Source: Trichomonas vaginalis G3 | Lineage: Eukaryota > Parabasalia > Trichomonadida > Trichomonadidae | Assembly: GCF_026262505.1 (NCBI RefSeq) | Contig: NC_067208.1 | Coordinates: 6,953,962 to 7,017,961, forward strand | Direction: 5' to 3' | DNA length: 64,000 nt | In this document: piece after piece, positions 35,082 to 44,371 of the stretch | Numbering within the stretch: position 1 is the stretch's first letter | Layout: each line of letters begins with the position of its first letter | The notes under the pieces: generated by a model | Told to the model about the DNA's origin: nothing | Database searches by the model: none | Seen by the model: the letters and a program-made list of their open reading frames with translations, nothing else | Translations under genes and position numbers: made by a program

Positions 35082-35402
35082 ATGACGAAAACTATTGAGA
35101 TAACAAACTACAACGGTCATGAGTTCAAGAACTTGTTCTTCGTTCCTCGTGAAAATACATTCTATCAGATACGAGGGAGAAAGGGTAAAGTTAGTTTGAG
35201 CGTTTATGAAGGAATGAAGAATGGAAAGTTTATACAAGCATACGATACAAACGGTAAGCGTGTTTCATTAGCTTTGTCAAAACTTACTAACATTTATTTT
35301 GACAGTGATTTTGACCTATATGAAGAAGAAAGTGAGTCAGAAGAATATGAACTGTTATGTGAAGCACAGCAATGGGAGGAGTTGCAATACTTTTGTAAGT
35401 GA
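35082..35402 (+). CDS. 106-residue ORF in right terminal repeat
   Basis: Same protein as at 16601-16921, including the acidic C-terminal part (DLYEEESESEEYELL). It reads outward to the element's right end. Upstream is a leader made almost only of A and T (TTTATTTTTATTTTTATATAA). Function unknown; identity to the left copy shows that the repeats are kept alike. Confidence 0.6.
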   Translation: MTKTIEITNYNGHEFKNLFFVPRENTFYQIRGRKGKVSLSVYEGMKNGKFIQAYDTNGKRVSLALSKLTNIYFDSDFDLYEEESESEEYELLCEAQQWEELQYFCK

Positions 35403-35669
35403 GAACGTTTATTTTTTTTACATTAGTGAAGTCGTTTGTGAAAACGTTAGTGAGGTGAAGTGGTTGGCGGTTTTGTAAATATTTAAGGTTAAGTTGGTGT
35501 TGTCGTTAGAGTTGTAAAATATACGATACTGGTTTCGTAAATATTTAAGGTTAAGTTGGTGTTATGGTTGTGTTGTAAAATATACGTTACTGGTTTCGTA
35601 AAGTGTCAAAACCGCTAAGTGGTGTACGGAGGCGCGCAGTGTCACAGTACACGACTTAGGTATACTAAC

Positions 35670-35675
35670 TCATAT
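35670..35675. repeat. Target-site duplication, right (TCATAT)
   Basis: Partner of 16327-16332. If the ends are taken as perfectly symmetrical (AG...CT), the duplication reads CATAT, 5 bp. Confidence 0.7.
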
Positions 35676-35853
35676 TTGCATACCATGGTGGCAAACCTAA
35701 CGCAGCGTCATTTGACATGGCAGTTTGCATTTGTACATCTGTTGGCACTTGACCATAGTTTGCCATTGCAGTTTGTATTCTAACTTCATTTGGAATATTC
35801 TCTGGGTTTGGTTGTCCAGGTTGCTGTGCATTCGCTAAGTTCTGTGCGTCCAT
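35676..35853 (-). pseudogene. Outer-element small gene, portion right of the inner insertion
   Basis: The 5' portion of the interrupted outer gene, starting MDAQNLANAQQPGQPNPENI at 35853, rich in Gln, Asn and Ala with two similar 'Q.AM.N.G/D' units. The other portion is at 16148-16332. Function unknown. Confidence 0.6.
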
Positions 35854-35876
35854 TTAATATTAGATAAAAATATCTC

Positions 35877-36008
35877 TTACGAGTACATATACTGAACATT
35901 TGCAGGCATTGGTTCATCTTCATATTCTCTGTACTTTTCTGCCACGTCAAATAAATAAATGACACAATGGAAAAAACCTAAAACTAACAATCCGATTTCA
36001 AACCACAT
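35877..36008 (-). CDS. 43-residue single-pass membrane protein
   Basis: Starts at the ATG at 36008 inside the 3' end of the methyltransferase gene (25-bp overlap, different frame). It has one hydrophobic segment (IGLLVLGFFHCVIYLF, about residues 5-20) followed by an acidic tail (EKYREYEDEPMPANVQYMYS). The topology suggests a small membrane or virion-membrane protein. No family was recognised; the overlap and the clean segment layout are the support. Confidence 0.45.
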   Translation of the reverse strand: MWFEIGLLVLGFFHCVIYLFDVAEKYREYEDEPMPANVQYMYS

Positions 36009-36811
36009 TTACTTACTAATAAAATTTCTTTATTGTGACACTTTCTCCGGTTTATAGGACCTCTCTCATATTCTATCTTGTCATATATAAACTCATAGTC
36101 ATGTATGTCCTCTAACCATCTCATAACGGTTTCCAAACCACTTTTATCGGATGTAAAGTAAAAGCATGGATGGTTATGTAAAACGTCTAAAGTTTCTAAA
36201 GAGTCTCTCAAAGTCCAGTCTACTTGGTATTGAAAATCCCATGTGTTATAGAACGGCGGGTCCACTATAAAGAAAACATTTTCCTTGTCTTTATATTTTT
36301 CATACAACTCTGTCCAATGACATCTCACAAACTCTATACCCTCAATATATTTTTCTATGTTCTCTTTGAAAACATTTGTATAGTTAAGATATAAAACTTT
36401 TGACATAAGTGTTTCAATGTCATGAACTCTTATAGAACCACTATATAATAGTCTAGCAGATATACTATCCCAGTCTATATATTCTGCTTTTTTCAAAACC
36501 TCTCTCACAATATTTTTCTTATCTAATGGTATACGTTCCATCTTACCTATAGGTATCTTTTCTTTTAACTCTTTCAATATATTGTTTGTGTCTGGAATAT
36601 GTTTGAGACGGTCCATATAGTTGTCGAAGTCATTGCATATAATCTTTGAGTCTGGGAATATTGTATGACATAAATGGGATATATAGAAACTTCCACCGAA
36701 CAAATCTACAAATGTTAGACCATTCGGTAGTTTCTTAAGTTCTCTCAATATAATATCTTTACATCTACTCTTATTTCCAAAGAACGGTAACGGTGGTTTT
36801 GTAAAATTCAT
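35984..36811 (-). CDS. Dam-like (D12 class) N6-adenine DNA methyltransferase
   Basis: 275 residues. The motifs of the D12 family are in order: PFFGNKSR (motif X, residues 9-16), VDLFGGS (AdoMet-binding motif I, about 35-41), a CNDFDNYM segment near 59 and the catalytic DPPF at 184-187. Length is normal for Dam. It would methylate adenine in a short target; the target cannot be read from sequence. It sits at the right end of the outer element. Similar enzymes occur in phages and large DNA viruses, where they protect or mark viral DNA. It is intact. Confidence 0.85.
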   Translation of the reverse strand: MNFTKPPLPFFGNKSRCKDIILRELKKLPNGLTFVDLFGGSFYISHLCHTIFPDSKIICNDFDNYMDRLKHIPDTNNILKELKEKIPIGKMERIPLDKKNIVREVLKKAEYIDWDSISARLLYSGSIRVHDIETLMSKVLYLNYTNVFKENIEKYIEGIEFVRCHWTELYEKYKDKENVFFIVDPPFYNTWDFQYQVDWTLRDSLETLDVLHNHPCFYFTSDKSGLETVMRWLEDIHDYEFIYDKIEYERGPINRRKCHNKEILLVSKCGLKSDC

Positions 36812-37214
36812 TTATATATAATAATAAAAATGTTTTTACCTGAAAAGTGACAAAACATGAAAACATATATAATTTGTGAAAAGCGACACAAAAAAGTCAA
36901 CGGCTGGTCGGCTGGGGTTCGGTCCTCCTCTTGGGTCTTGGGAAAAACATCTTCAGGGCTAGAGGGCGCAACGCGCCTGGAAGCCCCACTACCTTTTTTT
37001 TAGTTCCCGCTTAAGCCCTACTGAATTTTATTTTAAGCCAGCAAATAATGCGATATTCTACCGATTTTTTAAAAATTCAAATGTAAAACCGATTAATTTT
37101 GGTTAACTCGATTTAAATTTGTTTAATTTTCAAGGTCCATATGCATATTTCACGCGCAGATTCGATTTTTATCGTGAGTGAGGTGGGATAAAACTTGACA
37201 TCAACTTTTTTTTA
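36812..37214. other. Probable right end of outer element and host junction
   Basis: From 36,895 to 37,010 the sequence is unusually GC-rich, with a nested hairpin at 36956-36986 (GGGCT around GGCGC-AAC-GCGCC, closed by AGCCC). This may be the outer terminal repeat, as the inner repeat's tip is also GC-rich. From about 37,020 it is host-style AT-rich DNA leading to the next gene. The exact end needs the left repeat, which is outside the window. Confidence 0.45.
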
Positions 37215-39848
37215 ATGGATCAAAGCGCTCAGCTTCTAAAATATTATGAGAATCAATACAACAAATATTCTAAGCAGAGTCAAGAATTAGAAAAGCAAAT
37301 CGAATTTTGGAAGAACGTTGATGCCAAAGTCGGAAATAATAATAATTTCGATGACTTCAACAAAGAGAATGAAGGTCTTGAGGTCGAAATCAAACGCATT
37401 GTTGAAGATTCCAAGATCTACATTGCCAGCCAAAAATACCGAGACCTCCAACAGACCGATTTCCAACGAAAGTTCTTATCCGCTCAATACATTTTATGCA
37501 AGCTCTGGGAAGAAGCTAAAAATGACAAGGACAGGCGTGAGCAAACTTTAAAGGAATGCCAGAACCTTAGCAACCAGATTACATCATTCGAAGAGCAAAC
37601 TAAGCCAATTGTCGAGGAAACCCTTTCCAATGTCAGAAGAACAACCTCAAACTCAAGACTTGCTAAGCGCAACATCTTTCATCTTCAATGTAAACAACTT
37701 ATAGATAAAATGGAGTCGGAGCAGAAAATCCTTCAAGAAAAGACGATAAAGCTCACTGCTTCCACCGAATCGAATGTCCTCTCAGCTAAACTTCTTGCTC
37801 ACGAAGCAAATGCCAAGGCATTGACCTTAAAACGCGCTATCCTTACTACGCAAGACCAAGACGAACTTCATGACCTCTGTGTATGCATGGCTAGTCACTG
37901 TGAAGAAATGAACCGACTTCTCCCCGAAATTCCTCAATATGATGGAATCATCCAATATACCCAGCAAGTTACAAATCGCCTTGAAGCCGAACGCCTACAA
38001 ATTATCCAAAGCATCCAGAAATACGTATCCGCGTTCAAGGCTCTCGATCCAGTTTTTGCCGCATTACTTGGAATCAACGACCAAGTTTATCTTGAGTACG
38101 ACAAGCTTTCATTCAACAACGATGATACTAAATACCAGATCAAGGATGTCGCCGATCAAGCCACCAACGCTAAACAGCAGATTGAAGAGTATAAAACAAG
38201 ATTGGAAACAACGAAACACATTTTATCAAAGGAAGAGCAAAATCTCAAAGATGAAGAAACAGCACATGGTTTTACACATGACCAATTAGCCCAAGAAATC
38301 ACAAGTCTCAAAAACAAACTCCAAAAGATGAATAAAACCGATAGCAAATCCCTTGAAAGCATATGTAACAATATCATTGGAAACATCGCTGCTTTCGTCA
38401 ATCCGACAAAACAAACTGGTGTTCAGAGCGCAATCTCCAAAGATTTCATGGAAAAATTCAATAGTTTCAATAACATCGTTGGAGATCTTTGCAGAAACAT
38501 CAAGAAACAGGACATTGAAAGGAAACAAGGCGATTTAATTAAATTACGTCAGAACTTCGCCGATAAATTGAAGGATAATAATATCCAGATCTACAATCCA
38601 GAATTAATCTATGTTTACGATCCAAATTTCGTCTGCATTGCACATAACGAGAAAGACAGTGTCCTACAAATTATTGGTGGAAAACCAGGTGCTTTAGCAG
38701 AAGCTCTTGTTAATCCAACAGTTATACAACATGATCCTCTCTACCACATCATTCTTTTACTCCACATTTGCTATACAAACATTTCTAATCAAGATATCAT
38801 TATTCACATCACTAATTTCTTGAGTTACACATTAAGTGCAATTGAAAAAACGAACACAACTGTAGAGAATCAAGCGAAAGCCATGGATGCATTCAAGATG
38901 AGATCATATCCAATTCCTGATTACGATGCTCCGGATTCAACAATTATCGTAAACTCTTTCTCCCAGTATATTTACGATTGGCTCATCTATTATCCAGCTT
39001 GCTTCAAAGGAAACAATCAAGGTATTGATGAAATCGAAAAATTAATCAATTTGAAGACTACGCCATACAAGGATATTATCTTGGATATGTTTAAGCCGAT
39101 TAAGGATCCTAAGTATCAGAAAAACGGCCCCGTTTATAAGCAAGCTCAAAAAGATTTCTCGGAAATCGAGAATGGATGCAACGATTTCATGATCAGAGCT
39201 TTCGAGATCTATCGCAACATGAATGTTAAGGAAGTTCTCAACTTCATCTGCAATAGTTCACAAGCACAAGATGATTACCACTCAAAGATCGTTGCATTAC
39301 GCAAGGAATTCCAATCATTTATCTATACATCGACCATTAATGATAAGAGGGCTAAATACATCTTAATTGGCTGGTTCCACGCAGCAATTGATGCATTAAG
39401 GAAATACAAGAACTACGAACTCTTTTCTGCTATCGCTGAAGCATCAAATAAGATGACAGATGATTTCATTGCTTCTGTATCGAAGAAATACAAGGAAAAG
39501 TTGCAAGAATTGGAACAAGTCCAAGCTGAGCTCAAGTCTGCAAAAGAAGAATACGAAAAGATCAAATTCCAGATCGCATCCGATGTAGTTCCTTCTATTC
39601 TCGATTTCGAAAAGAAGATTTTCGATACAAGAAATGAATTCTTAAAGAATAACAAGACTTCTAAAGTTCCAAAGGATATGCAGTCTATCGAATTAATGAG
39701 AGAACTCGCTCCACTCTTCAAGGACTTCTTTGCTTCTAAGAAGGCAAATATCACTTTCTTCCTGCCAACTGAACAAATCTCTAAGATCATGGCACACTAT
39801 CCTAAACAAATCACTGAAGAAGACCTTCTTGAGAAGAAGAGAAAATAA
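37215..39848 (+). CDS. Large coiled-coil-like host protein, unrecognised
   Basis: 877 residues beginning MDQSAQLLKYYENQYNKYSK. Long helical, charged stretches with coiled-coil character occur at about 1-60, 300-370 and 750-800; the central part (about 430-700) looks helical and globular. No signal peptide, membrane segment or catalytic motif was seen. Composition is like cytoskeletal or vesicle-tethering proteins, but no family could be named. Codon use is more GC-rich at third positions than in the element genes, marking the return to host sequence. An early start, ATGGATC, follows a run of eight T. Confidence 0.75.
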   Translation: MDQSAQLLKYYENQYNKYSKQSQELEKQIEFWKNVDAKVGNNNNFDDFNKENEGLEVEIKRIVEDSKIYIASQKYRDLQQTDFQRKFLSAQYILCKLWEEAKNDKDRREQTLKECQNLSNQITSFEEQTKPIVEETLSNVRRTTSNSRLAKRNIFHLQCKQLIDKMESEQKILQEKTIKLTASTESNVLSAKLLAHEANAKALTLKRAILTTQDQDELHDLCVCMASHCEEMNRLLPEIPQYDGIIQYTQQVTNRLEAERLQIIQSIQKYVSAFKALDPVFAALLGINDQVYLEYDKLSFNNDDTKYQIKDVADQATNAKQQIEEYKTRLETTKHILSKEEQNLKDEETAHGFTHDQLAQEITSLKNKLQKMNKTDSKSLESICNNIIGNIAAFVNPTKQTGVQSAISKDFMEKFNSFNNIVGDLCRNIKKQDIERKQGDLIKLRQNFADKLKDNNIQIYNPELIYVYDPNFVCIAHNEKDSVLQIIGGKPGALAEALVNPTVIQHDPLYHIILLLHICYTNISNQDIIIHITNFLSYTLSAIEKTNTTVENQAKAMDAFKMRSYPIPDYDAPDSTIIVNSFSQYIYDWLIYYPACFKGNNQGIDEIEKLINLKTTPYKDIILDMFKPIKDPKYQKNGPVYKQAQKDFSEIENGCNDFMIRAFEIYRNMNVKEVLNFICNSSQAQDDYHSKIVALRKEFQSFIYTSTINDKRAKYILIGWFHAAIDALRKYKNYELFSAIAEASNKMTDDFIASVSKKYKEKLQELEQVQAELKSAKEEYEKIKFQIASDVVPSILDFEKKIFDTRNEFLKNNKTSKVPKDMQSIELMRELAPLFKDFFASKKANITFFLPTEQISKIMAHYPKQITEEDLLEKKRK

Positions 39849-40458
39849 GTTATTAATATTTTTTTTTATCTATATTGTTGAATCGTTATTTTATTAAACA
39901 AAGTTTATTTTATCAAATGACTTTCTATTCTTTTTATTATTGTCTCAATAATAATAGTTTTCTCCCTATGTTTGGTTCCGAAATGTACTTTTCGAAGTCA
40001 ATTATCATGAAATTAGGATGACATCAAGAATAAAAGAGTTATGTGAGGAAAAGAATTACCAGATGTTCAATTCTTTGGACATATTGCCAATTCGACAAAT
40101 TTTTTAGGTTAATCATGATAATAATAATCTAATTTTTCATTTTTTTAACGTGTAAATATCTCAATTATCTTAATTTTTGAGAGTCAGACGGAAATAATAT
40201 AAAATGAAGATGCGCAATCAAATTATTTGATCTTTTTACTGAAGTAATAAGAAACATTTCGACTTTGTTGTTTTTTCTCATACATACATTTCTTTATTCT
40301 ACAGATGTTACATAGCATCAAAATATTCTTAAAGCTGGAATTGAATTCATATTATACTTAGTACGGATATTTTAAAGAAGATTAATTGATCATAAGTTAA
40401 AAGGTAAATCTAAATTAAAAATATATATTGAATAAAAACATACATTTTATAAGACAAA
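39849..40458. other. Intergenic, no gene seen
   Basis: AT-rich DNA between convergent host genes. No RNA gene or repeat was recognised. Confidence 0.6.
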
Positions 40459-40773
40459 TTATACAAGAGTTGAGTAATATGTAATTCCAAGTTCCTTTCC
40501 GTGTGGAGATTTTGCATAACCTGGTGATTTTGGTTCTTTCTTCGGAGTACTAACGCTATGGTAACTTGTTGTTGTATTCTTGGCATATACATCCGTTTTC
40601 TGAGACAGGATGCTGATTTCATTCTTGGTTTGTTTGATTTTTGCCAATGTAGCTTCATGTTTTGAGTCAATCGAAGCTTTTGAAGGAGATCCTAAAGCAG
40701 AGAGAGAAAGATCAGACTGTGATTGATGCTTTGCTGGTGATTTGTATGGAGAATTAAAACTCATTGATGACAT
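40459..40773 (-). CDS. Small Ser/Pro/Lys-rich host protein
   Basis: 104 residues, MSSMSFNSPYKSPAKHQSQS. It has several SP or SPxK sites (SPYK, SPAK, SPSK, SPGY, SPHG), which look like targets for proline-directed kinases, and a central helix (EATLAKIKQTKNEISILSQK). Probably disordered around one helix. No family was recognised. The start is supported by the TTTCAAA leader close to the ATG, which resembles the trichomonad initiator. Confidence 0.6.
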   Translation of the reverse strand: MSSMSFNSPYKSPAKHQSQSDLSLSALGSPSKASIDSKHEATLAKIKQTKNEISILSQKTDVYAKNTTTSYHSVSTPKKEPKSPGYAKSPHGKELGITYYSTLV

Positions 40774-41405
40774 TTTGAAATTTTTATTGCTCTTTTGTAA
40801 ACGTCAATTTTGTAAAAAGACGAAAGAATGCTTGTGTTTATTATATTTGGCAGTTGAAATATCACGTGTTGAAGCATAATTGATAATGAACTTTCGAATG
40901 ATAATAATGCATTAATTTATCAATACTTATTGATTCCAAATTTATTGAAAATATTTGAAGAGCTCCCATGCTAAAGCCAAAGCACAAAACATGCCCGTAT
41001 TAAGTATAAAAGTACTTACATAAGAGAAACTAATAAATATAAGTTACTTATATCTGACCTTTTAAAAGAGTAACGATTATTAATATTACTCATTAATTTA
41101 TATCAAACCTCAACTTATTCTTGTTGATAATTTCTTTGATCCAATATTGAATTTGATAATTTTGTATTAAACTCAATCCAAAAGTAGGCTTGTAGGAACT
41201 TATAGATATGCATCAATTTGGTATTATTAATATCAGATAATTTATTGAGTTGCAAAATTGCATTTACAAAAATACAATATTTCGTCTGAAAAATTATCAA
41301 ATATAGGATTCATTTCATTTCTGTAATTAATTGTGCAATTTTGGCATGAGTCATCTTTTCCCGTCTTATCCTAAAATATTCATAGTTTTCTTGATTAATT
41401 TCTGA
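40774..41405. other. Intergenic, no gene seen
   Basis: AT-rich spacer between divergent genes; it would hold both promoters. Short frames here have no protein-like composition. Confidence 0.6.
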
Positions 41406-43991
41406 ATGAATACAAACTATTTGGAGCTACCAAAGCTTATTTGGGATGATGATGGAACATGCAGTAACAAAAATATCCAAATAATATCTAAGCATATAAG
41501 TCAAGGACATACAAATTCAAAAGAGATTAGCAATATCATTAATACTTTTATTCATTTGAATCCTCACAAGGCAATCATCTATTTAAAGTATATTCCATCA
41601 TTGATTTTAAAATATCCTGATATGATATTTTTCTCTCGATATATAATTTGCGAATTTTGGAAAGAATTATCAACATTCACAAGTATTCCTAATGAAGAAG
41701 AAGTGATTTATGAAAAGGACACTCTTTTATATTTCTTGTTCAATGATTTACCTGATAATATTAGGAAGTTTGATTTAGATCAAAAAGTTCTGTCTTCAGA
41801 TATAATTGGTAGCTATTTATATCTTCCGAAGGATAAAGATTTGAATTTGCTCGAAGTTTCTGCTTTATTCGGATCTTTGAAAATGTTTAATTATCTTAAA
41901 GAAAAGATCACATCAAATCCATTAGAATTAATCAAATATGCAATCATTGGAAGAAATAAGAGCATTATTGATCAAATTATGATCGAAGAAACAAGCGAAA
42001 TCAATGATTTGAAAGCCTCATTCTTTGTTGAATGCCAAGGAGAAATAAATTGGAATTCGGCAATAAAATTCTACAACTATTCTTTGTTACAAAACTGTGA
42101 TTTAAATCATGTTGATACAAATGGGGAAAATGCAATTCAATCCGCAATCAAAAACAATAGATTATTCTTGGTAAGACACATTATTAATAACAATAATCCA
42201 CCAAATTTATTGCAGTATCTGATTTTATCAATGAATGAAAACAAGTATCAAATATTCAAAGAACTGATTACGAAAGAAAAGAATATTGATAATATGATCA
42301 AACTCATACAAATTTCATTCAAGCATGACATCAAATACTTCATTCAAATCATTTCTTCAATCAAAAATAAAGATATTGGAGGAATAATAAAGATTATTGT
42401 TAATTGTGGAGATGAAAAGTATGTTCAAGAATTCATGAAGCATATTAAAATTCGAGAATATCAAGATCCAGAAAATCTTGTCTATATTATACTCCCATTT
42501 TGCATTGACATTGATATTTACAGGTACTTATTCTCAATGATTCATGATAAAAAGAAATCATATAACTGCAAACTTTTCTCTCTTTGTGTTGCGATTTTAA
42601 AGAAAAACTATGATTTAGTTGATGTTTTAATCGAATTAGGTACAGATTTGAATGGCCATATCAATTCAATCTATATTCAATTGCCAATTCAAATTTTCAT
42701 GTTATATGTTTGTACTGCTGATCAATGTATTTATCCAATATTCCAAGCTCTTCAAAACGATGATGAAAAGATGTTTAAATACATTTTGGATAAAGGATAT
42801 GATATTAATCATAGATTGTCAGATGGAATGACAACATTAATGAGAATTGTTTTATTCCCAGAACAAAGATACATTAAATATCTTCAAATCTTGATTAATC
42901 ATGGGGCATACATGGAAATGCGAGACAAGCAAGCAAGTACTGTTTTAGAAATTTCCATTTTAATAAACAACATTGAAGCTGTCAAATGCCTATGCAAGAA
43001 TGGCGCAAGACTCAACTACAATAAAATTGAAAAAGAATATACAATATATACTCCTCTTAATGCAGCAATGAAGACAAGGAATTATAATATTGCTAATATC
43101 TTAGTAAGTTATGGAGCAAAAGATGTCGATCCATTGATGGCCAACCAAAAAGATGGACTCGAAATGTTACGATTCATCTTCACAAAAGTCTTAAATGTTA
43201 GAACATGGAGGAATTCCAACAATATGACAGCATTGATGATTTTTGCAGAGAACAATCCAGATCCGCGATTCTTAGAAGAGTTGATCAAACTTGGAGCTGA
43301 TGTTAATGAAACAGATGAAGTCGGAACAACTGCTATTGTAACAGCAACAAATCTAAACAGGCTGGAAAATATTAAATATCTTGTATCACAAGGAGCTAAT
43401 ATTAATTGTGTTTCTCAAATGCAAAATCTTGTTGATATTGCAGTGAGAAATAATCAAGAGAAAACTCTCGAATTATTATTCAAACTTGGTGCAAAAATTA
43501 ATCAAAACAGTTTACTCGATCATCCAATCTTTATGGCAATTCATTACCATAACTTTTCAATGGCTAAGATCTTACTTGAAAATGGTGAAGATCCGAATTC
43601 AAGAAAGAAAGGTTTCTTAATAACGACTTATGACCACGGAACAAAAGCTAACGAACGATCAGATGATAAAACGTGGATGATATCTGATGAAACTCCTCTT
43701 ATAGCAGCAATTCGAGAAAATTGCTATCCAATTGTTGATCTCTTACTCAAACATCATGCAGATGTTAACATTATAACTAAATCTGGATTGAATGCTGTTT
43801 TCGCTTCTATTTTGAAACGAAATGAAAAGATTTTTGATATTCTTCTTCTCTACAATCCAGATTTAACGAAACCATTTTATGGAGATAGTTCTTTATCTAT
43901 TCAAAATGGTGAAACACCAATAATGCTTGCCAAAAGACTACAATTACATGGTATTGTTAAAAAGATCAATAGATTAATCCCTTTAAAATAA
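41406..43991 (+). CDS. Ankyrin-repeat protein, 861 residues
   Basis: The first ~210 residues form the helical N-terminal region common to large trichomonad ankyrin proteins (DUF3447-like in style). From about 225 on come many ankyrin repeats, for example DTNGENAIQSAIKNNRLFLV, GMTTLMRIVLFPEQ, DEVGTTAIVTATNLNRLENI and SGLNAVFASILKRNEKIFDI; some in the middle are diverged. Such proteins are expanded in trichomonads and act as protein-binding scaffolds; partners are unknown. No membrane segment was seen. Full length with a clear ATG. Confidence 0.88.
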   Translation: MNTNYLELPKLIWDDDGTCSNKNIQIISKHISQGHTNSKEISNIINTFIHLNPHKAIIYLKYIPSLILKYPDMIFFSRYIICEFWKELSTFTSIPNEEEVIYEKDTLLYFLFNDLPDNIRKFDLDQKVLSSDIIGSYLYLPKDKDLNLLEVSALFGSLKMFNYLKEKITSNPLELIKYAIIGRNKSIIDQIMIEETSEINDLKASFFVECQGEINWNSAIKFYNYSLLQNCDLNHVDTNGENAIQSAIKNNRLFLVRHIINNNNPPNLLQYLILSMNENKYQIFKELITKEKNIDNMIKLIQISFKHDIKYFIQIISSIKNKDIGGIIKIIVNCGDEKYVQEFMKHIKIREYQDPENLVYIILPFCIDIDIYRYLFSMIHDKKKSYNCKLFSLCVAILKKNYDLVDVLIELGTDLNGHINSIYIQLPIQIFMLYVCTADQCIYPIFQALQNDDEKMFKYILDKGYDINHRLSDGMTTLMRIVLFPEQRYIKYLQILINHGAYMEMRDKQASTVLEISILINNIEAVKCLCKNGARLNYNKIEKEYTIYTPLNAAMKTRNYNIANILVSYGAKDVDPLMANQKDGLEMLRFIFTKVLNVRTWRNSNNMTALMIFAENNPDPRFLEELIKLGADVNETDEVGTTAIVTATNLNRLENIKYLVSQGANINCVSQMQNLVDIAVRNNQEKTLELLFKLGAKINQNSLLDHPIFMAIHYHNFSMAKILLENGEDPNSRKKGFLITTYDHGTKANERSDDKTWMISDETPLIAAIRENCYPIVDLLLKHHADVNIITKSGLNAVFASILKRNEKIFDILLLYNPDLTKPFYGDSSLSIQNGETPIMLAKRLQLHGIVKKINRLIPLK

Positions 43992-44074
43992 AAGTAAAAA
44001 AGTCGATGGGTTAATATATAATTTGCATGTTTCTTATAATTTGTTAGAAATCGTTCAATAACTACATAAGTTTT

Positions 44075-44371
44075 TTATGTAACATCATGGAATAATGTTA
44101 TGCATTCGTTTTTTTCATCTGATGAAAACTTGTTTAAATCTAAATAGAGAATCATTGTATCAAAGAAGATCTTTAATTTGCCATAAAAATTGAATATTTC
44201 TCTTCCTGAAATATTGAAGCCAATAAAATTCAATGTTGAGTCTGCATCCCTTAATTTATCTGGAATTGTAAGAGCAGTATCAAATGAATAAAAGCAAGTA
44301 TTAGCAATGCTGATATAAAAGTTGAGGTTTGAATTGTTGACGCAGTGTTGAGGATAATAACTTACGATCAT
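44075..44371 (-). pseudogene. 5' fragment of a paralogue of the 45296 gene
   Basis: 98 residues that align with the first ~100 of the 45296-45946 protein: 'LN/YISIANTCFYSFDTALTIP' matches 'LYLSICAKCLYPIEKSVTIP', and 'MILYLDLNKFSSDEKNECI' matches 'MILYLDLDKFSKAEKIECI'. The downstream half of the family protein is absent, and only about 80 bp remain before the ankyrin gene's end. So it is probably a partial duplicate, though a short working gene cannot be excluded. Confidence 0.55.

Larger units (their letters stand above)
16333..35669. mobile_element. Inner Polinton/Maverick-type element, complete with both ends
   Basis: A 19.3-kb element with AG...C(T) ends, terminal inverted repeats of about 760 bp and a 5-6 bp target duplication, inside an outer-element gene. 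Its contents are a penton-like protein, ATPase, fibre, integrase, full-length PolB and small virion-type genes. It looks nearly whole, with about three breaks in two genes. The near identity of the two terminal repeats points to a recent insertion. Confidence 0.9.
34909..35669. repeat. Inner element right terminal inverted repeat
   Basis: Inverse of 16333-17093 with few differences. Its outermost bases are GGTATACTAAC, followed by TCATAT. It contains AGGTGA copy 9, the second 106-residue ORF and the subterminal ~62-bp repeats (35,478-35,602). Confidence 0.9.
1..37000. mobile_element. Outer Polinton/Maverick-type element, partial at left edge, split by inner element
   Basis: Assigned from its gene set: penton-like protein, SF3 helicase, A32-like ATPase, B-family polymerase, RVE-type integrase, fibre and adenine methyltransferase. 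Its left terminal repeat lies outside the window, so the right end cannot be matched to a partner; it is put near 37,000 because the last element gene ends at 36,811 and host-style sequence starts soon after. The inner element occupies 16,333-35,669. Apart from that insertion it looks largely whole, with about one broken gene. Most frames are open, so it appears fairly young; the age is inferred. Confidence 0.8.

Noticed and set aside
1-36811. Bacterial or phage contamination, suggested by KilA-N, Dam and tail-collar domains
   Set aside because: Polinton integrase, pPolB and A32-type ATPase lie in the same units, with terminal repeats and matching base composition, and the right end runs into clear host genes.
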